DNA of 64,000 nucleotides from positions 3,472,001 through 3,536,000 of the forward strand of contig NZ_CP038266.1 of the NCBI RefSeq assembly GCF_004564355.1. Direction: 5' to 3'. Below the pieces are notes generated by a model. That model saw only the letters and a program-made list of their open reading frames with translations, did not search any database and had not been told where the DNA came from. This document shows, piece by piece, positions 52,602-61,337 of this stretch. Position numbers and translations under genes: made by a program. The stretch comes from Microbacterium wangchenii (GTDB taxonomy: Bacteria; Actinomycetota; Actinomycetes; Actinomycetales; Microbacteriaceae). Position 1 is the stretch's first letter; each line of letters starts with the position of its first letter.

Positions 52602-53043
52602 CGCCGGGGGCCACGATCGGGCGGCGCGGACGCACCTTCGGCTTGCCCTTCACGCGCTGGGCCAGCACGGCGACGTCTTCGGGCTCGTCGGCGACCTCCA
52701 GCCGCAGCGCACGCATCAGCGCCACACCGTGCCGGGTCGTCAGGATGAGCCGTTCGAACTCCTCGTGGCCGGACAGGTCGATCACCACGCCGGGGCGGCG
52801 ACGGCGGATGAGGGCGAAATCCACCCCGAAGGCCGACTTCCACGACCCCATCGCGACCGCCGACGGCAGGTAGGTGCCGGGGCTGGGCACGCCGCGCAGC
52901 CACGTCCACGCATCGTCGGTCAGCTGCGCCTTCACCATCTGCTCACGCGGCACGACGATGTTGCGCCGGCGGAACGACAGCGCACGCTCGACGGTCGAGA
53001 GCACGACCTCGAGCTGCGTCGAGTCCAGCAGCAGCGTCACCAT
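52594..53043 (-). CDS. Small protein of unknown function, possibly PH-like
   Basis: The protein is 149 residues from ATG 53043; the frame continues 33 bases further. The alternation of short strands and the closing LSGHEEFERLILTTRHGVAL resemble bacterial PH-like domains, but no diagnostic residue is present. It has no signal peptide or membrane segment. It sits between the ABC pair and fbiC, and its promoter must lie in the 135-base divergent gap before fbiC. Confidence 0.55.
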   Translation of the reverse strand: MVTLLLDSTQLEVVLSTVERALSFRRRNIVVPREQMVKAQLTDDAWTWLRGVPSPGTYLPSAVAMGSWKSAFGVDFALIRRRRPGVVIDLSGHEEFERLILTTRHGVALMRALRLEVADEPEDVAVLAQRVKGKPKVRPRRPIVAPGVS

Positions 53044-53178
53044 GCAGACAGTCTGCCAGCGGCGCCGGACCACCATGTGCGCGGATGCTCACAGGTCGGC
53101 AACGATCCGACGCGGACGCGAGCGTCAACCCCCCGCTTCCACGGAGCCCGCCCCGACCGATCGGGATAGCCTGAAGGC

Positions 53179-55584
53179 ATGACCACCGGCAGCGTCGAGC
53201 CGCAGGTGACACCCCGGGGCCTGCCTCAGACCGCCGTCCGCGATGTGCTCGCGCGGGCGGCGGCGGGAGCACCGCTGGATGCGGACGACACCGAGGTGCT
53301 GCTGGCGGCGACCGATCACGACCTCGAGGCGCTGCTGGATGCTGCGGCCGCCGTGCGCGACGCGGGGCTGGTCCACGCCGGCCGGCCCGCGGTGCTCACG
53401 TACTCGCGCAAGGTGTTCGTCCCGTTGACGACCCTCTGCCGCGACCGCTGCCACTACTGCGTCTTCGTCGACACCCCCGGTCAACTGCTCAAGAAGAACA
53501 AGCCGGCGTACATGTCGCCCGAGCAGGTGCTCGCCGTCGTCCGCCAGGGGCAGGCGCTCGGGTGCAAGGAGGCGCTGCTGACCCTCGGCGACCGGCCGGA
53601 GGACCGCTGGCCCGAGGCCCGCGCATGGCTCGACGAGCACGGCTATGCCTCGACGCTCGAGTACGTCGGGGCCATCGCGCGACTCATCACCGCCGAGACC
53701 GGGATGCTCGCGCATCTGAACCCCGGCGTCATGAGCGCCGAGGAACTGCGGGTGCTGCGCCCCACCGCACCCTCGATGGGCATGATGCTCGAGACGACGT
53801 CGACGCGGCTGTTCCTCGAGCCCGGCCAAGTGCACTTCGGCTCGCCCGACAAGGACCCCGCGCTCCGTCTCGCGGTGATCGAGAACGCCGGGCGGCTGCG
53901 GATCCCGTTCACCACCGGCATCCTCGTCGGCATCGGGGAGACGCTGCGCGACCGTGCCGAGTCGCTCATCGCCCTCCGAGACCTCCACGAGCGGTACGGC
54001 CACGTGCAGGAGGTGATCGTCCAGAACTTCCGGGCGAAGCCGCACACCGCGATGCAGGGGGTGGCCGACGCCGACCTGCGCGAATACGTCGCCGCCGTGG
54101 CCGCGGCCCGGCTCGTGTTCGGGCCGCGCATGCGCATCCAGGTTCCGCCGAACCTCTCCGATCCGGCGGAGTTCGATCTCCTCATCCGCGCCGGCGCCGA
54201 CGACTGGGGCGGGGTGTCGCCGCTGACCGCCGATCACGTGAACCCCGAGCGCCCGTGGCCGCAGATCGACGAGCTCGCCCGGCTCACCGCCCACGCCGGC
54301 TACGCGCTGCGCGAGCGGCTGACGGCGCATCCGGAGTTCGTGCGAGACGCCGCGGAGTGGATCGACCCTGCGCTGCACCCGGCCGTGTCGGCCCTGGCCG
54401 ACGCCGACGGTCTTGCGGTCGATGTGCGCCCGTCGCCGCTTCCCCCCGTTCAAAACTCAGGAGACACGCCGAGCGGAGGCGCCGCAACGGCCCCGGATGC
54501 CCCGGATCTCCTGAATTCTGCGCAGCTGAGCGAAGTGCGGCGGCTGGTCGAGCGCGCGGCCGGCGACCCGCTCGCCCTCGACGACGCCGAGTGGGAGACG
54601 CTGCTGCGCGCCACCGGCTCCGACCTCGGCGCCCTCACCGCCACCGCCGACGACGTACGCCGGTACACCGTCGGGGAGACCGTGAGCCTCGTCATCAACC
54701 GCAACCTCACCTCCACGGGCTACCGCGCGGCGGGGCGGGACGGGGCGGGCACCTTCGGGCTCGCCGATGCCGCGGCCATCGCCGCCGACGCCGCGAGCCT
54801 CGGCGCGACCGAACTGTGCATCCAGGGCCGGTTGCCCGACGAGGAAGATCCGCAGGCCTACCTGGAGATCGTGCGTGCCGCCAAGGGCGCCGCCGGCGAC
54901 CTGCACGTGCACGCCTACCGTCCGCAGGACGTGTGGGACCTCGCCGAGCGCGCGGGTCTGGGGCTCGAAGGCGCGCTCGGCGCCCTGCGAGCCGCCGGCG
55001 TCGACACCGTGCCGGGCACCGGCGTGAAGGTGCTCAGCGAACGCGTGCGCGCCCTCGTCGCGCCGGGCGACCTCGAGATCGATCGCTGGACCGAGGGCAT
55101 CACCGCGGCCCATCGCGCCGGTTTCCGCTCGACGTCGGTGCTGTTCTACGGGCACGTCGAGACGGCGCGCGAGCGCATCGCGCACCTCCGCGCCCTCCGC
55201 GGCATCCAGGACTCCACGGGCGGCTTCACCGAGTTCGTCCCCATCCCGCTGCCGGGATACGGCACGCCCCTGGTTCCCGGTCGCCCTCGCTCCGACGAGC
55301 ACCGGGCGATGGTCGCGGTGTCACGGCTTCTGCTCTCCGGCAGCATCCCGCACATCCAGATCCCCTGGACGCGCGTCGGCCGCGGCGTCGCGTCCGAGCT
55401 GCTGCGCGCCGGCGGCGACGACCTCGGCGGCACGCTCCTGGACGGCCGCGTCCTGCCCGACACGGGCATCGAGCAGGGGCTCGAGTTGCCGGTCGCGGAT
55501 GCGGAGCGCATCGCCGCGCGCCTCTTCCGCCCGTTCCGCCAGCGCACCACCGACTACCGCACGCTCCGGCAGGCTCCGCGATGA
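53179..55584 (+). CDS. fbiC: 7,8-didemethyl-8-hydroxy-5-deazariboflavin (FO) synthase FbiC, CofG-CofH fusion with altered CofH half
   Basis: The protein is 801 residues. FbiC makes FO, the chromophore of F420, by two radical-SAM reactions. The CofG half (about 1-415) is intact, with cluster Cys87, Cys91 and Cys94 in LCRDRCHYCVF. The CofH half (about 455-801) aligns in order with CofH (HVHAYRPQDVW, FRSTSVLFYGHVET, STGGFTEFVPIPL, ANDLGGT-like GGDDLGGTLLDG). However, the cluster loop that should follow NRN at residues 507-509 reads NRNLTSTGYRAAGRDG, about 11 residues shorter than in mycobacteria and with no cysteine. The linker holds an in-frame 76-bp palindromic element. The last base pairs overlap the monooxygenase start. 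Confidence 0.9.
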   Translation: MTTGSVEPQVTPRGLPQTAVRDVLARAAAGAPLDADDTEVLLAATDHDLEALLDAAAAVRDAGLVHAGRPAVLTYSRKVFVPLTTLCRDRCHYCVFVDTPGQLLKKNKPAYMSPEQVLAVVRQGQALGCKEALLTLGDRPEDRWPEARAWLDEHGYASTLEYVGAIARLITAETGMLAHLNPGVMSAEELRVLRPTAPSMGMMLETTSTRLFLEPGQVHFGSPDKDPALRLAVIENAGRLRIPFTTGILVGIGETLRDRAESLIALRDLHERYGHVQEVIVQNFRAKPHTAMQGVADADLREYVAAVAAARLVFGPRMRIQVPPNLSDPAEFDLLIRAGADDWGGVSPLTADHVNPERPWPQIDELARLTAHAGYALRERLTAHPEFVRDAAEWIDPALHPAVSALADADGLAVDVRPSPLPPVQNSGDTPSGGAATAPDAPDLLNSAQLSEVRRLVERAAGDPLALDDAEWETLLRATGSDLGALTATADDVRRYTVGETVSLVINRNLTSTGYRAAGRDGAGTFGLADAAAIAADAASLGATELCIQGRLPDEEDPQAYLEIVRAAKGAAGDLHVHAYRPQDVWDLAERAGLGLEGALGALRAAGVDTVPGTGVKVLSERVRALVAPGDLEIDRWTEGITAAHRAGFRSTSVLFYGHVETARERIAHLRALRGIQDSTGGFTEFVPIPLPGYGTPLVPGRPRSDEHRAMVAVSRLLLSGSIPHIQIPWTRVGRGVASELLRAGGDDLGGTLLDGRVLPDTGIEQGLELPVADAERIAARLFRPFRQRTTDYRTLRQAPR
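54448..54523. repeat. Palindromic element family B, copy 2, inside fbiC
   Basis: A 76-bp element, the same length as the prpD-prpB copy. The left arm is GTTCAAAACTCAGGAGA and the right arm TCTCCTGAATTCTGCGC. It is read in frame as a VQNSGDTP...PDLLNS peptide of about 25 residues, exactly in the linker between the CofG and CofH halves. The element interrupts neither half. Confidence 0.88.
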
Positions 55585-57071
55585 CCCGCACATCGGTGGC
55601 GATCATCGGCGCGGGATTCGCCGGGCTCGGGATGGCGATGGCGCTGCGCCGCGCAGGGCGGGACGACTTCGTCGTGCTCGAGCGCGGAGCATCCGTCGGC
55701 GGCACGTGGCGCGACAACACCTACCCCGGCGTCGCGTGCGACGTGCCCTCGCACCTGTACGGCTTCGCCGCCCACCCCAACCCGCACTGGTCGGCGACAT
55801 TCGCGCCGGGCGCGGAGATCCACCGCTACCTCTCCCGCGTCGCCGAGACCGAGGGGCTCGGCGACCGCGTGCGGCTGCGCACCCCGATGCTCGGCGCCGA
55901 GTGGGACGCCGATGCGGCGGTGTGGCGCATCCGCACGGGCGGCGAGCCGGTCGTCGCCGACACCCTCGTACTCGCGTGCGGACGCCTCACCGAACCCGAC
56001 GTCCCCGCGATCGCGGGGCTGGAGACCTTCCCTGGCCCGATCTTCCACTCCGCACGATGGGACCACGACGTGCAGGTCGCCGGCCGCAGGGTCGCGGTGG
56101 TGGGCACCGGCGCCAGCGCCGTGCAGCTCGTTCCCCAGCTGGCGCGGGTCGCCGGTCCGGTGACGCTGTTCCAGCGGACCCCGGCGTGGATCGTCCCGCG
56201 CGGCGAATCCACGTACACGGCGGACGAGCAGCGCCGCTTCGCCGAGCACCCCGGCGAGCTGGCCCGCCTCCGCGCCGAGCTGTACGCAGAGGGCGAGGCG
56301 CGCTTCGCCTCGCGCTCGGGCGACGCCGGTGCCGCCGCCGCGGCGCGGGAGATCGCGCTGGCGCACCTCGAGTCCCAGGTCGCCGACCCGGCGCTGCGGG
56401 CAGCGCTCACGCCCGACTACGCGTTCGGGTGCAAGCGCGTGCTGCTCTCGGACGACTTCTACCCCGCCGTTGCCTCGGATGCGGTCACCCTGGAGCCGTC
56501 CGCGCTGGCGGCGGTGGAGGGTTCGACGCTCGTCTCCACGAACGGGACGCGCGTGGAGGCGGACGTGCTGATCCTCGCCACCGGATTCGCCGCGTCGCAG
56601 CAGCCGTACGCCGATCTCGTCCGCGGGGAAGGCGACCGGACGCTCGCCGAGCACTGGTCGAGCGGTATGACGTCGTTCGCCTCGACGGTGGTGTCGGGGT
56701 TCCCGAACATGTTCGTGCTGAACGGCCCCAACGCGAGCCTCGGCCACAACTCCTCGGTGCTCATGGTCGAGGAGCAGGCGGCGTACGCCGTGCGCGCCCT
56801 CGCCCTGCGCGATCGCCGCCCCGGCTCCGTCCTCCGCACCCGGCGCGAGGCCGAGGAGGCCTACACCCGCGAGATCGTCGAGGCCGCCGCATCCACGCCG
56901 TGGGTCACCGGCGGATGCCGCAACTGGTACGTCGACGCCCGCTCGGGGCGTCTCACCCTGCTGTGGCCGGGAACCGTGCAGGCCTTCCGCGAGCGCCTCG
57001 CCGCCGCAGACGGGTCGGAGTTCCAGATGGAGCACGCCCCCGTCCGCGGGGCGAGGGGAGAGGAATCATGA
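55581..57071 (+). CDS. Flavin-containing monooxygenase, Baeyer-Villiger type
   Basis: The protein is 496 residues from ATG 55581. The FAD motif is IIGAGFAGLG near residue 9. The type I Baeyer-Villiger signature FxGxxxHxxxW is met by FPGPIFHSARW (Phe150, Gly152, His156, Trp160). The NADPH motif is VVGTGASAVQ. It would oxidise a ketone to an ester, or a related substrate, with NADPH and O2. Its start and stop overlap fbiC and fgd by four bases each, so it is made together with F420 enzymes although it does not itself use F420. The link is unexplained. Confidence 0.92.
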   Translation: MTRTSVAIIGAGFAGLGMAMALRRAGRDDFVVLERGASVGGTWRDNTYPGVACDVPSHLYGFAAHPNPHWSATFAPGAEIHRYLSRVAETEGLGDRVRLRTPMLGAEWDADAAVWRIRTGGEPVVADTLVLACGRLTEPDVPAIAGLETFPGPIFHSARWDHDVQVAGRRVAVVGTGASAVQLVPQLARVAGPVTLFQRTPAWIVPRGESTYTADEQRRFAEHPGELARLRAELYAEGEARFASRSGDAGAAAAAREIALAHLESQVADPALRAALTPDYAFGCKRVLLSDDFYPAVASDAVTLEPSALAAVEGSTLVSTNGTRVEADVLILATGFAASQQPYADLVRGEGDRTLAEHWSSGMTSFASTVVSGFPNMFVLNGPNASLGHNSSVLMVEEQAAYAVRALALRDRRPGSVLRTRREAEEAYTREIVEAAASTPWVTGGCRNWYVDARSGRLTLLWPGTVQAFRERLAAADGSEFQMEHAPVRGARGEES

Positions 57072-58084
57072 CGGTACCGCTGCGATTCGGCTACAAGGCC
57101 TCGAGCGAGCAGTTCGGCCCGACCGAACTGCTGGAGTTCGGGGTGCTGGCGGAGGAGATGGGGTTCGACTCGGTCTTCCTCTCCGACCACTTCCAGCCGT
57201 GGATGCACGACGGCGGGCACGCTCCGGCGGCGCTGCCGTGGCTCGGGGCGCTCGGTTCCCGCACGTCGCGGATCGTCATGGGCACCTCGGTGCTCACGCC
57301 GACCTTCCGCTACCACCCCGGCGTCATCGCGCAGGCGTTCGCGACGCTCGGCGTCATGTACCCCGGCCGCGTCATCCTGGGCGTGGGGACCGGTGAAGCG
57401 CTCAACGAGGTGACCCTGGGCCTCGACTGGCCGGAGCCGCCGGAGCGGTTCCAGCGCCTGAAGGAGGCGATCACGCTCATCGAGAAGCTGTGGGACGGCG
57501 AACGCGTCACCTTCGAGGGCACCTACTACTCGGTGAAGGATGCCACGATCTACGACCGTCCCGCCGCCGACGAGAAGGTGCCGATCTACATCGGTGCGTC
57601 CGGACCCGCCGCCACGAGGCTGGCCGGCCGCATCGCCGACGGGTACATCACCACGAGCGGCAAGGCGCCCGAGCTGTACACCGACACACTGCTGCCGGCC
57701 CTGCACGAGGGCTTGCGCAAGGCCGGCCGCGCCGAGAACGCGATCGACACGATGATCGAGGTGAAGGTCTCGTACCACCCCGACGCCGACACGGCGCTGA
57801 ACAAGTGCCGCTTCTGGGCGCCGCTCGCGCTCTCGTCCGAGGAGAAGATGGGCGTGCACGACCCCATCGAGATGCAGCGCCTGGCCGACGCGCTGCCCAT
57901 CGAGCGCGCCGCATCCCGCTTCATCGTCTCCACCGACCCCGAGGAGCACGTCGACCGGATCGCCCGGTACATCGACCTCGGCTTCCGTCACCTCGTCTTC
58001 CACGACCCGGGTGAGGACCAGGCGGAGTTCCTCCGCATGTACGGGTCGGAGATCCTCCCGCGCCTGCGCGCGCGCTACAGCTGA
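57068..58084 (+). CDS. fgd: F420-dependent glucose-6-phosphate dehydrogenase
   Basis: The protein is 338 residues. It oxidises glucose 6-phosphate with F420 and so makes F420H2. Active-site residues match the M. tuberculosis enzyme position for position: Asp40, His41 and Trp45 in SDHFQPW, Glu110 in GVGTGEALNE, and Lys199 and Arg284 for the phosphate. The opening FGYKASSEQFGPTELLEFGV is typical. It overlaps the monooxygenase gene by four bases and is followed by cofC. Confidence 0.95.
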   Translation: MTVPLRFGYKASSEQFGPTELLEFGVLAEEMGFDSVFLSDHFQPWMHDGGHAPAALPWLGALGSRTSRIVMGTSVLTPTFRYHPGVIAQAFATLGVMYPGRVILGVGTGEALNEVTLGLDWPEPPERFQRLKEAITLIEKLWDGERVTFEGTYYSVKDATIYDRPAADEKVPIYIGASGPAATRLAGRIADGYITTSGKAPELYTDTLLPALHEGLRKAGRAENAIDTMIEVKVSYHPDADTALNKCRFWAPLALSSEEKMGVHDPIEMQRLADALPIERAASRFIVSTDPEEHVDRIARYIDLGFRHLVFHDPGEDQAEFLRMYGSEILPRLRARYS

Positions 58085-58146
58085 CCCCCTTTCCCCCTTC
58101 GGCGCCCGCGCGGCGCAGACTCGACACACGCAGGACGGACGACCGC

Positions 58147-58821
58147 ATGACCCCGAAATCGCCCCTGGACCCGCTGGCGAACGAGCCGGAGCACGGCTCG
58201 GAGGGATGGGTGGTGATCGTGCCGGTGAAGCCGGCGACGGTCGGGAAGTCGCGCCTCGCCGAGGCCGCCGTCGACCGCGCGGCACTGGCCCGGGCGATCG
58301 CCCTGGACACCATCGCCGCCGCCGCCGGCGCGACCCGCGTCGCGCGCGTGGTCGTGGTCACCGACGATCAGGAGCTGATCCGGGCCGCGTCCGGCCTGCC
58401 GCGGATCACGACCGTGCCGGAGACCGAGGCGGCGGGCCTGGATGCGGCGATCGCCCTGGGTGCTGCGGCCGCCGGTCAGGGCGCACCCCGGGCCGCACTC
58501 CTGGGCGACCTCCCCGCACTGCGTCCCGCCGACCTCGATGCGGCGCTGGCGGCGGCCGGGTCGGTGGAGCGCGGGCTCGTGCCCGACGCGGAAGGCACGG
58601 GCTCCACGCTCGTGACCGCGCGCCCCGGCGCGGTGTGGACCTCGGCGTTCGGGGAAGACTCCGCCGCGCGGCACCGTCTGCTCGGGTGCACCGACCTCGA
58701 CGTCCCGGAGGACTCGACGCTGCGCCGCGACGTGGACACGCCCGCACAGCTGGCGGAGGCGGAGTCCCTGGGCCTCGGGCCCCGCACCGCCGCGCTGCTG
58801 AGCACCGCACCCGTCGCATAG
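58147..58821 (+). CDS. cofC: Phosphoenolpyruvate/2-phospho-L-lactate guanylyltransferase (CofC/FbiD)
   Basis: The protein is 224 residues from ATG 58147. It activates phosphoenolpyruvate or 2-phospholactate with GTP for F420 side-chain assembly. The nucleotidyltransferase motif VIVPVKPATVGKSRL opens the fold. ALLGDLPALRPADLDAAL and LVPDAEGTGSTLVTARP bind metal and nucleotide, and FGEDSAARHRLLG follows. It is the last gene of the fbiC-monooxygenase-fgd-cofC group. The convergent cofD ends 29 bases away. Confidence 0.92.
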   Translation: MTPKSPLDPLANEPEHGSEGWVVIVPVKPATVGKSRLAEAAVDRAALARAIALDTIAAAAGATRVARVVVVTDDQELIRAASGLPRITTVPETEAAGLDAAIALGAAAAGQGAPRAALLGDLPALRPADLDAALAAAGSVERGLVPDAEGTGSTLVTARPGAVWTSAFGEDSAARHRLLGCTDLDVPEDSTLRRDVDTPAQLAEAESLGLGPRTAALLSTAPVA

Positions 58822-58850
58822 GCGGCGCGCGGACGCCAGAACGAGGGGCG

Positions 58851-59924
58851 TCAGGACGCGGCGGCGAGTGCGGTGTCGACGATCGCGGCCGAGGCGGCCA
58901 CGTCGGTCATCCACAGCGGCGTCACCACCGGACGGATGCCCGCGGCATCCACCGCCGGCGCCGTGGCGGCGTCCTCCTCGGCGATCAGCCACGCGTCGAG
59001 CAGGCCGCCCGCGCGTCGCGCAGCGTAGTGCGCGGCGACGGCCGCCGCGGAGGTCTCCACGCCGATCGCGGTCAGGCACACGTCGGCCATGCCGCGCACG
59101 ACCCGGCCGCCGATGATGGGCGAGACGCCGACGACGGCGGATGCGGCGGCCAGAGCCTCCCGCATCCCCGGCACCGCGAGGATCGGCCCGATCGAGACGA
59201 CCGGGTTCGACGGCGCCACGAGCACGACGTCGGCCGCGGCGATGGCCTCGACCACGCCGGGCGCCGGAGAGGCGGCGGCGATACCGGGGTTGCCGAAGCG
59301 CACCGGCGTGAGCGCGGCGCGATGACGCGTCCACCACTCCTGGAAGTGCAGGTCGCGCTCGGCGCCGTCGGCGTCGCGCACCGTGACGATCGTGTCGGCC
59401 TCGGCATCGGTCATGGGCAGCAGTCGCGCGCCCAGATCCCAGCGGCGCGCCATCCGCTCGAGCACCTGCGTCGGGGTGAGGCCCTCGCGCAGCCATCCGG
59501 TGCGGGCCAGGTGCGTGCCGAGGTCGAGGTCGCCGAGCGTGAACCACGGCCAGCCCGCCCCCCACTCCTGGAGTTCGGCGTGAACGCGTTCGGTGTCGCC
59601 GGCCCGACCCCAGCCGCGGGAGGTGTCGTTGACACCCGCGAGGGCGTAGGTGATCGAGTCGACGTCGGGCTGCAGCCGGACGCCCGAGAGCCACACGTCG
59701 TCTCCCGTGTTGACCACGACGGTCGCCTCCGGCGCCCCGCGGCGGGCGAGGGCCGCGCGCACGCCGAGCGTGAACTTCGCGCCGCCGACCCCGCCGGCCA
59801 GCACGACGACGCGCGGGCCGCCCTCCCCCGCCGAAAGTGCATCATCCTGGCGAGAGTGCACAGGATCCGGTGCACTTTCGCCGGGATGGTGCACGCTCGC
59901 GGCGGCGGGCCCGGGATCGGTCAC
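58851..59924 (-). CDS. cofD: 2-phospho-L-lactate transferase (CofD/FbiA)
   Basis: The protein is 357 residues if translation starts at the GTG at 59924, which overlaps the hemL stop (GTGA). It joins the activated C3 acid to FO to give F420-0 or its dehydro form. The nucleotide-binding opening [13 protein letters not shown] begins only at residue 39; in most FbiA proteins it is at the N-terminus. Further hallmarks are [29 protein letters not shown] and [20 protein letters not shown]. The extra N-terminal residues come mainly from palindromic element C4. Starts at V11 or V22 would still lie inside that element. Confidence 0.9.
   Translation of the reverse strand: MTDPGPAAASVHHPGESAPDPVHSRQDDALSAGEGGPRVVVLAGGVGGAKFTLGVRAALARRGAPEATVVVNTGDDVWLSGVRLQPDVDSITYALAGVNDTSRGWGRAGDTERVHAELQEWGAGWPWFTLGDLDLGTHLARTGWLREGLTPTQVLERMARRWDLGARLLPMTDAEADTIVTVRDADGAERDLHFQEWWTRHRAALTPVRFGNPGIAAASPAPGVVEAIAAADVVLVAPSNPVVSIGPILAVPGMREALAAASAVVGVSPIIGGRVVRGMADVCLTAIGVETSAAAVAAHYAARRAGGLLDAWLIAEEDAATAPAVDAAGIRPVVTPLWMTDVAASAAIVDTALAAAS
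59831..59902. repeat. Palindromic element family C, copy 4, inside the cofD N-terminus
   Basis: A 72-bp copy with CCGAAAGTGCATCATCCTGG at the left and CGGGATGGTGCACGCTCGCGG at the right; the centre is CAGGATCCGGTG. It is read in frame in cofD as codons 8-32, giving [14 protein letters not shown], nearly the same peptide that the other family C copies would encode. No stop interrupts it. Confidence 0.85.
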
Positions 59925-61246
59925 GGTGCGACGGCGGATGCGGCGGCCCGCGCGGCGGCGGGGAGGGCCTCGATCACCCGTCCCACGGCGTCGTCGTCGT
60001 GCGCGGCGGTGAGGAACCACGCCTCGTAGACGCTCGGCGGCAGCGAGACGCCCGCGTCGAGCATCGCGTGGAACAGCGGCGCATAGCGCCACGACTCCTG
60101 CGTGAGCGCGGTGGCGTAATCGCGCGGGGCATCGGGGAGGAACGCGACGCCGAACAGCGACCCCGCCCGCGGCACCGCGTGCACGACGCCCTCGGCCGTG
60201 AGCGCCGCCGACAGCGCGTCGGCGATGGCGGATGCCGCAGCATCCACGCGCGCGTAGACCTCCGGCGTCGCCCCGCGCAGCGTCGCCAGGCCCGCCGCGA
60301 CGGAGAGCGGATTGCCCGACAGCGTGCCCGCCTGGTACACCGGTCCGGCCGGGGCGAGGGCGTCCATGACGTCGGCTCGTCCGCCCAGGGCGGCCAGCGG
60401 CATCCCGCCGCCGACGACCTTGCCGAACGTGAACAGGTCGGGCGTGTACTCCTCGCCGGCGTCCTGCTGCAATCCCCAGAACCCGGCCGGATGCACGCGG
60501 AACCCGGTGAGCACCTCGTCGAGGATGAACAGCGCGCCGTGGGCGTGCGCGATGTCGGCGAGCGCGGCGTTGTAGCCGGGCAGCGGTGGCACGACGCCCA
60601 TGTTCGCCGCGGCCGCTTCGACGATCACCGCGGCGATGCGGTCGCCGTGCAGCGCGAAGGCCTCGCGCACGGCGTCGAGGTCGTTGTAGGGCAGCACGAG
60701 GGTCTGCGCGGCGATGGGCGCGGGCACGCCCGCCGATCCGGGCAGGGCGAGCGTCGCGATGCCGGAGCCGGCGGCGGCCAGGAGCCCGTCGGAGTGGCCG
60801 TGGTAGTGCCCGGCGAACTTCACCAGCAGGTCGCGTCCTGTAACTCCGCGGGCGAGGCGGATGGCGGTCATGGTCGCCTCGGTGCCGGTGGAGACCAGCC
60901 GCACCTTCTCGACCGGGTGGCGCGCGCCGGCGGAGACGCGGGACGCGATGACATCCGCCAGCTCCACCTCGGCCGAGGTCGGGGCGCCGAAGGAGAGCCC
61001 GCGGGATGCGGCATCCTGCACCGCGGCGACGACCTCGGGATGGGCGTGGCCGAGCAGGGCGGGACCCCACGACGCGACGAGGTCGACGTACGTGCGGCCG
61101 GCCTCATCCGTCACCGTCGCGCCGCGCGCCGACGCCAGGAAGCGGGGCGTGCCGCCGACGGACCCGTACGCGCGCACGGGCGAGTTCACCCCGCCGGGGA
61201 TGACGCTGCGCGCCCTGTCGAACCACTCGTCGTTGCGGTCGGTCAT
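59921..61246 (-). CDS. hemL: Glutamate-1-semialdehyde 2,1-aminomutase
   Basis: The protein is 441 residues from ATG 61246 (AAGGG eight bases upstream). It converts glutamate-1-semialdehyde to 5-aminolevulinate, with pyridoxal phosphate bound to Lys276 in [11 protein letters not shown]. Asp243 in [10 protein letters not shown] binds the cofactor nitrogen. [19 protein letters not shown] and [15 protein letters not shown] are the usual substrate segments. It is the last heme gene of hemC-D-B-L, and its stop overlaps the first possible cofD start. Confidence 0.95.
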   Translation of the reverse strand: MTDRNDEWFDRARSVIPGGVNSPVRAYGSVGGTPRFLASARGATVTDEAGRTYVDLVASWGPALLGHAHPEVVAAVQDAASRGLSFGAPTSAEVELADVIASRVSAGARHPVEKVRLVSTGTEATMTAIRLARGVTGRDLLVKFAGHYHGHSDGLLAAAGSGIATLALPGSAGVPAPIAAQTLVLPYNDLDAVREAFALHGDRIAAVIVEAAAANMGVVPPLPGYNAALADIAHAHGALFILDEVLTGFRVHPAGFWGLQQDAGEEYTPDLFTFGKVVGGGMPLAALGGRADVMDALAPAGPVYQAGTLSGNPLSVAAGLATLRGATPEVYARVDAAASAIADALSAALTAEGVVHAVPRAGSLFGVAFLPDAPRDYATALTQESWRYAPLFHAMLDAGVSLPPSVYEAWFLTAAHDDDAVGRVIEALPAAARAAASAVAP

Positions 61247-61287
61247 GTGCGGTTTCCCTTCCACCCACGTCGGCGAATGTCGCGAAG

Positions 61288-61335
61288 GTCGGAGGATGCG
61301 GGGGACATCCTCCGACGTCGGCGCGATCCTCCGAC
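61288..61335. repeat. Palindrome with repeated ATCCTCCGAC (family D)
   Basis: GTCGGAGGAT at 61288-61297 and ATCCTCCGAC at 61307-61316 make a perfect 10-bp stem with a 9-base loop. A third, direct copy of ATCCTCCGAC lies at 61326-61335. It fills most of the gap between hemB and hemL. It could be a terminator or attenuator inside the heme operon, or another member of the scattered repeat set. Confidence 0.7.
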
Positions 61336-61337
61336 GT

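Noticed and set aside
54600..54790. Frameshift or sequencing error as the cause of the missing CofH cysteines
   Set aside because: The reading frame on both sides of the gap aligns with CofH without a shift, and no other frame in that stretch restores a CX3CX2C motif.
53562..57071. Apparent single 1169-residue frame spanning fbiC and the monooxygenase
   Set aside because: Its first two thirds are the +1 shadow of fbiC. Only the part from the ATG at 55581 is a real protein, with its own FAD motif and an ATGA overlap with the fbiC stop.
4683..61335. CRISPR array or phage attachment sites as explanation of the palindromic repeats
   Set aside because: The copies are scattered over tens of kilobases, differ in orientation and spacing, have no spacers of even length, and no cas, integrase or tRNA gene is nearby.
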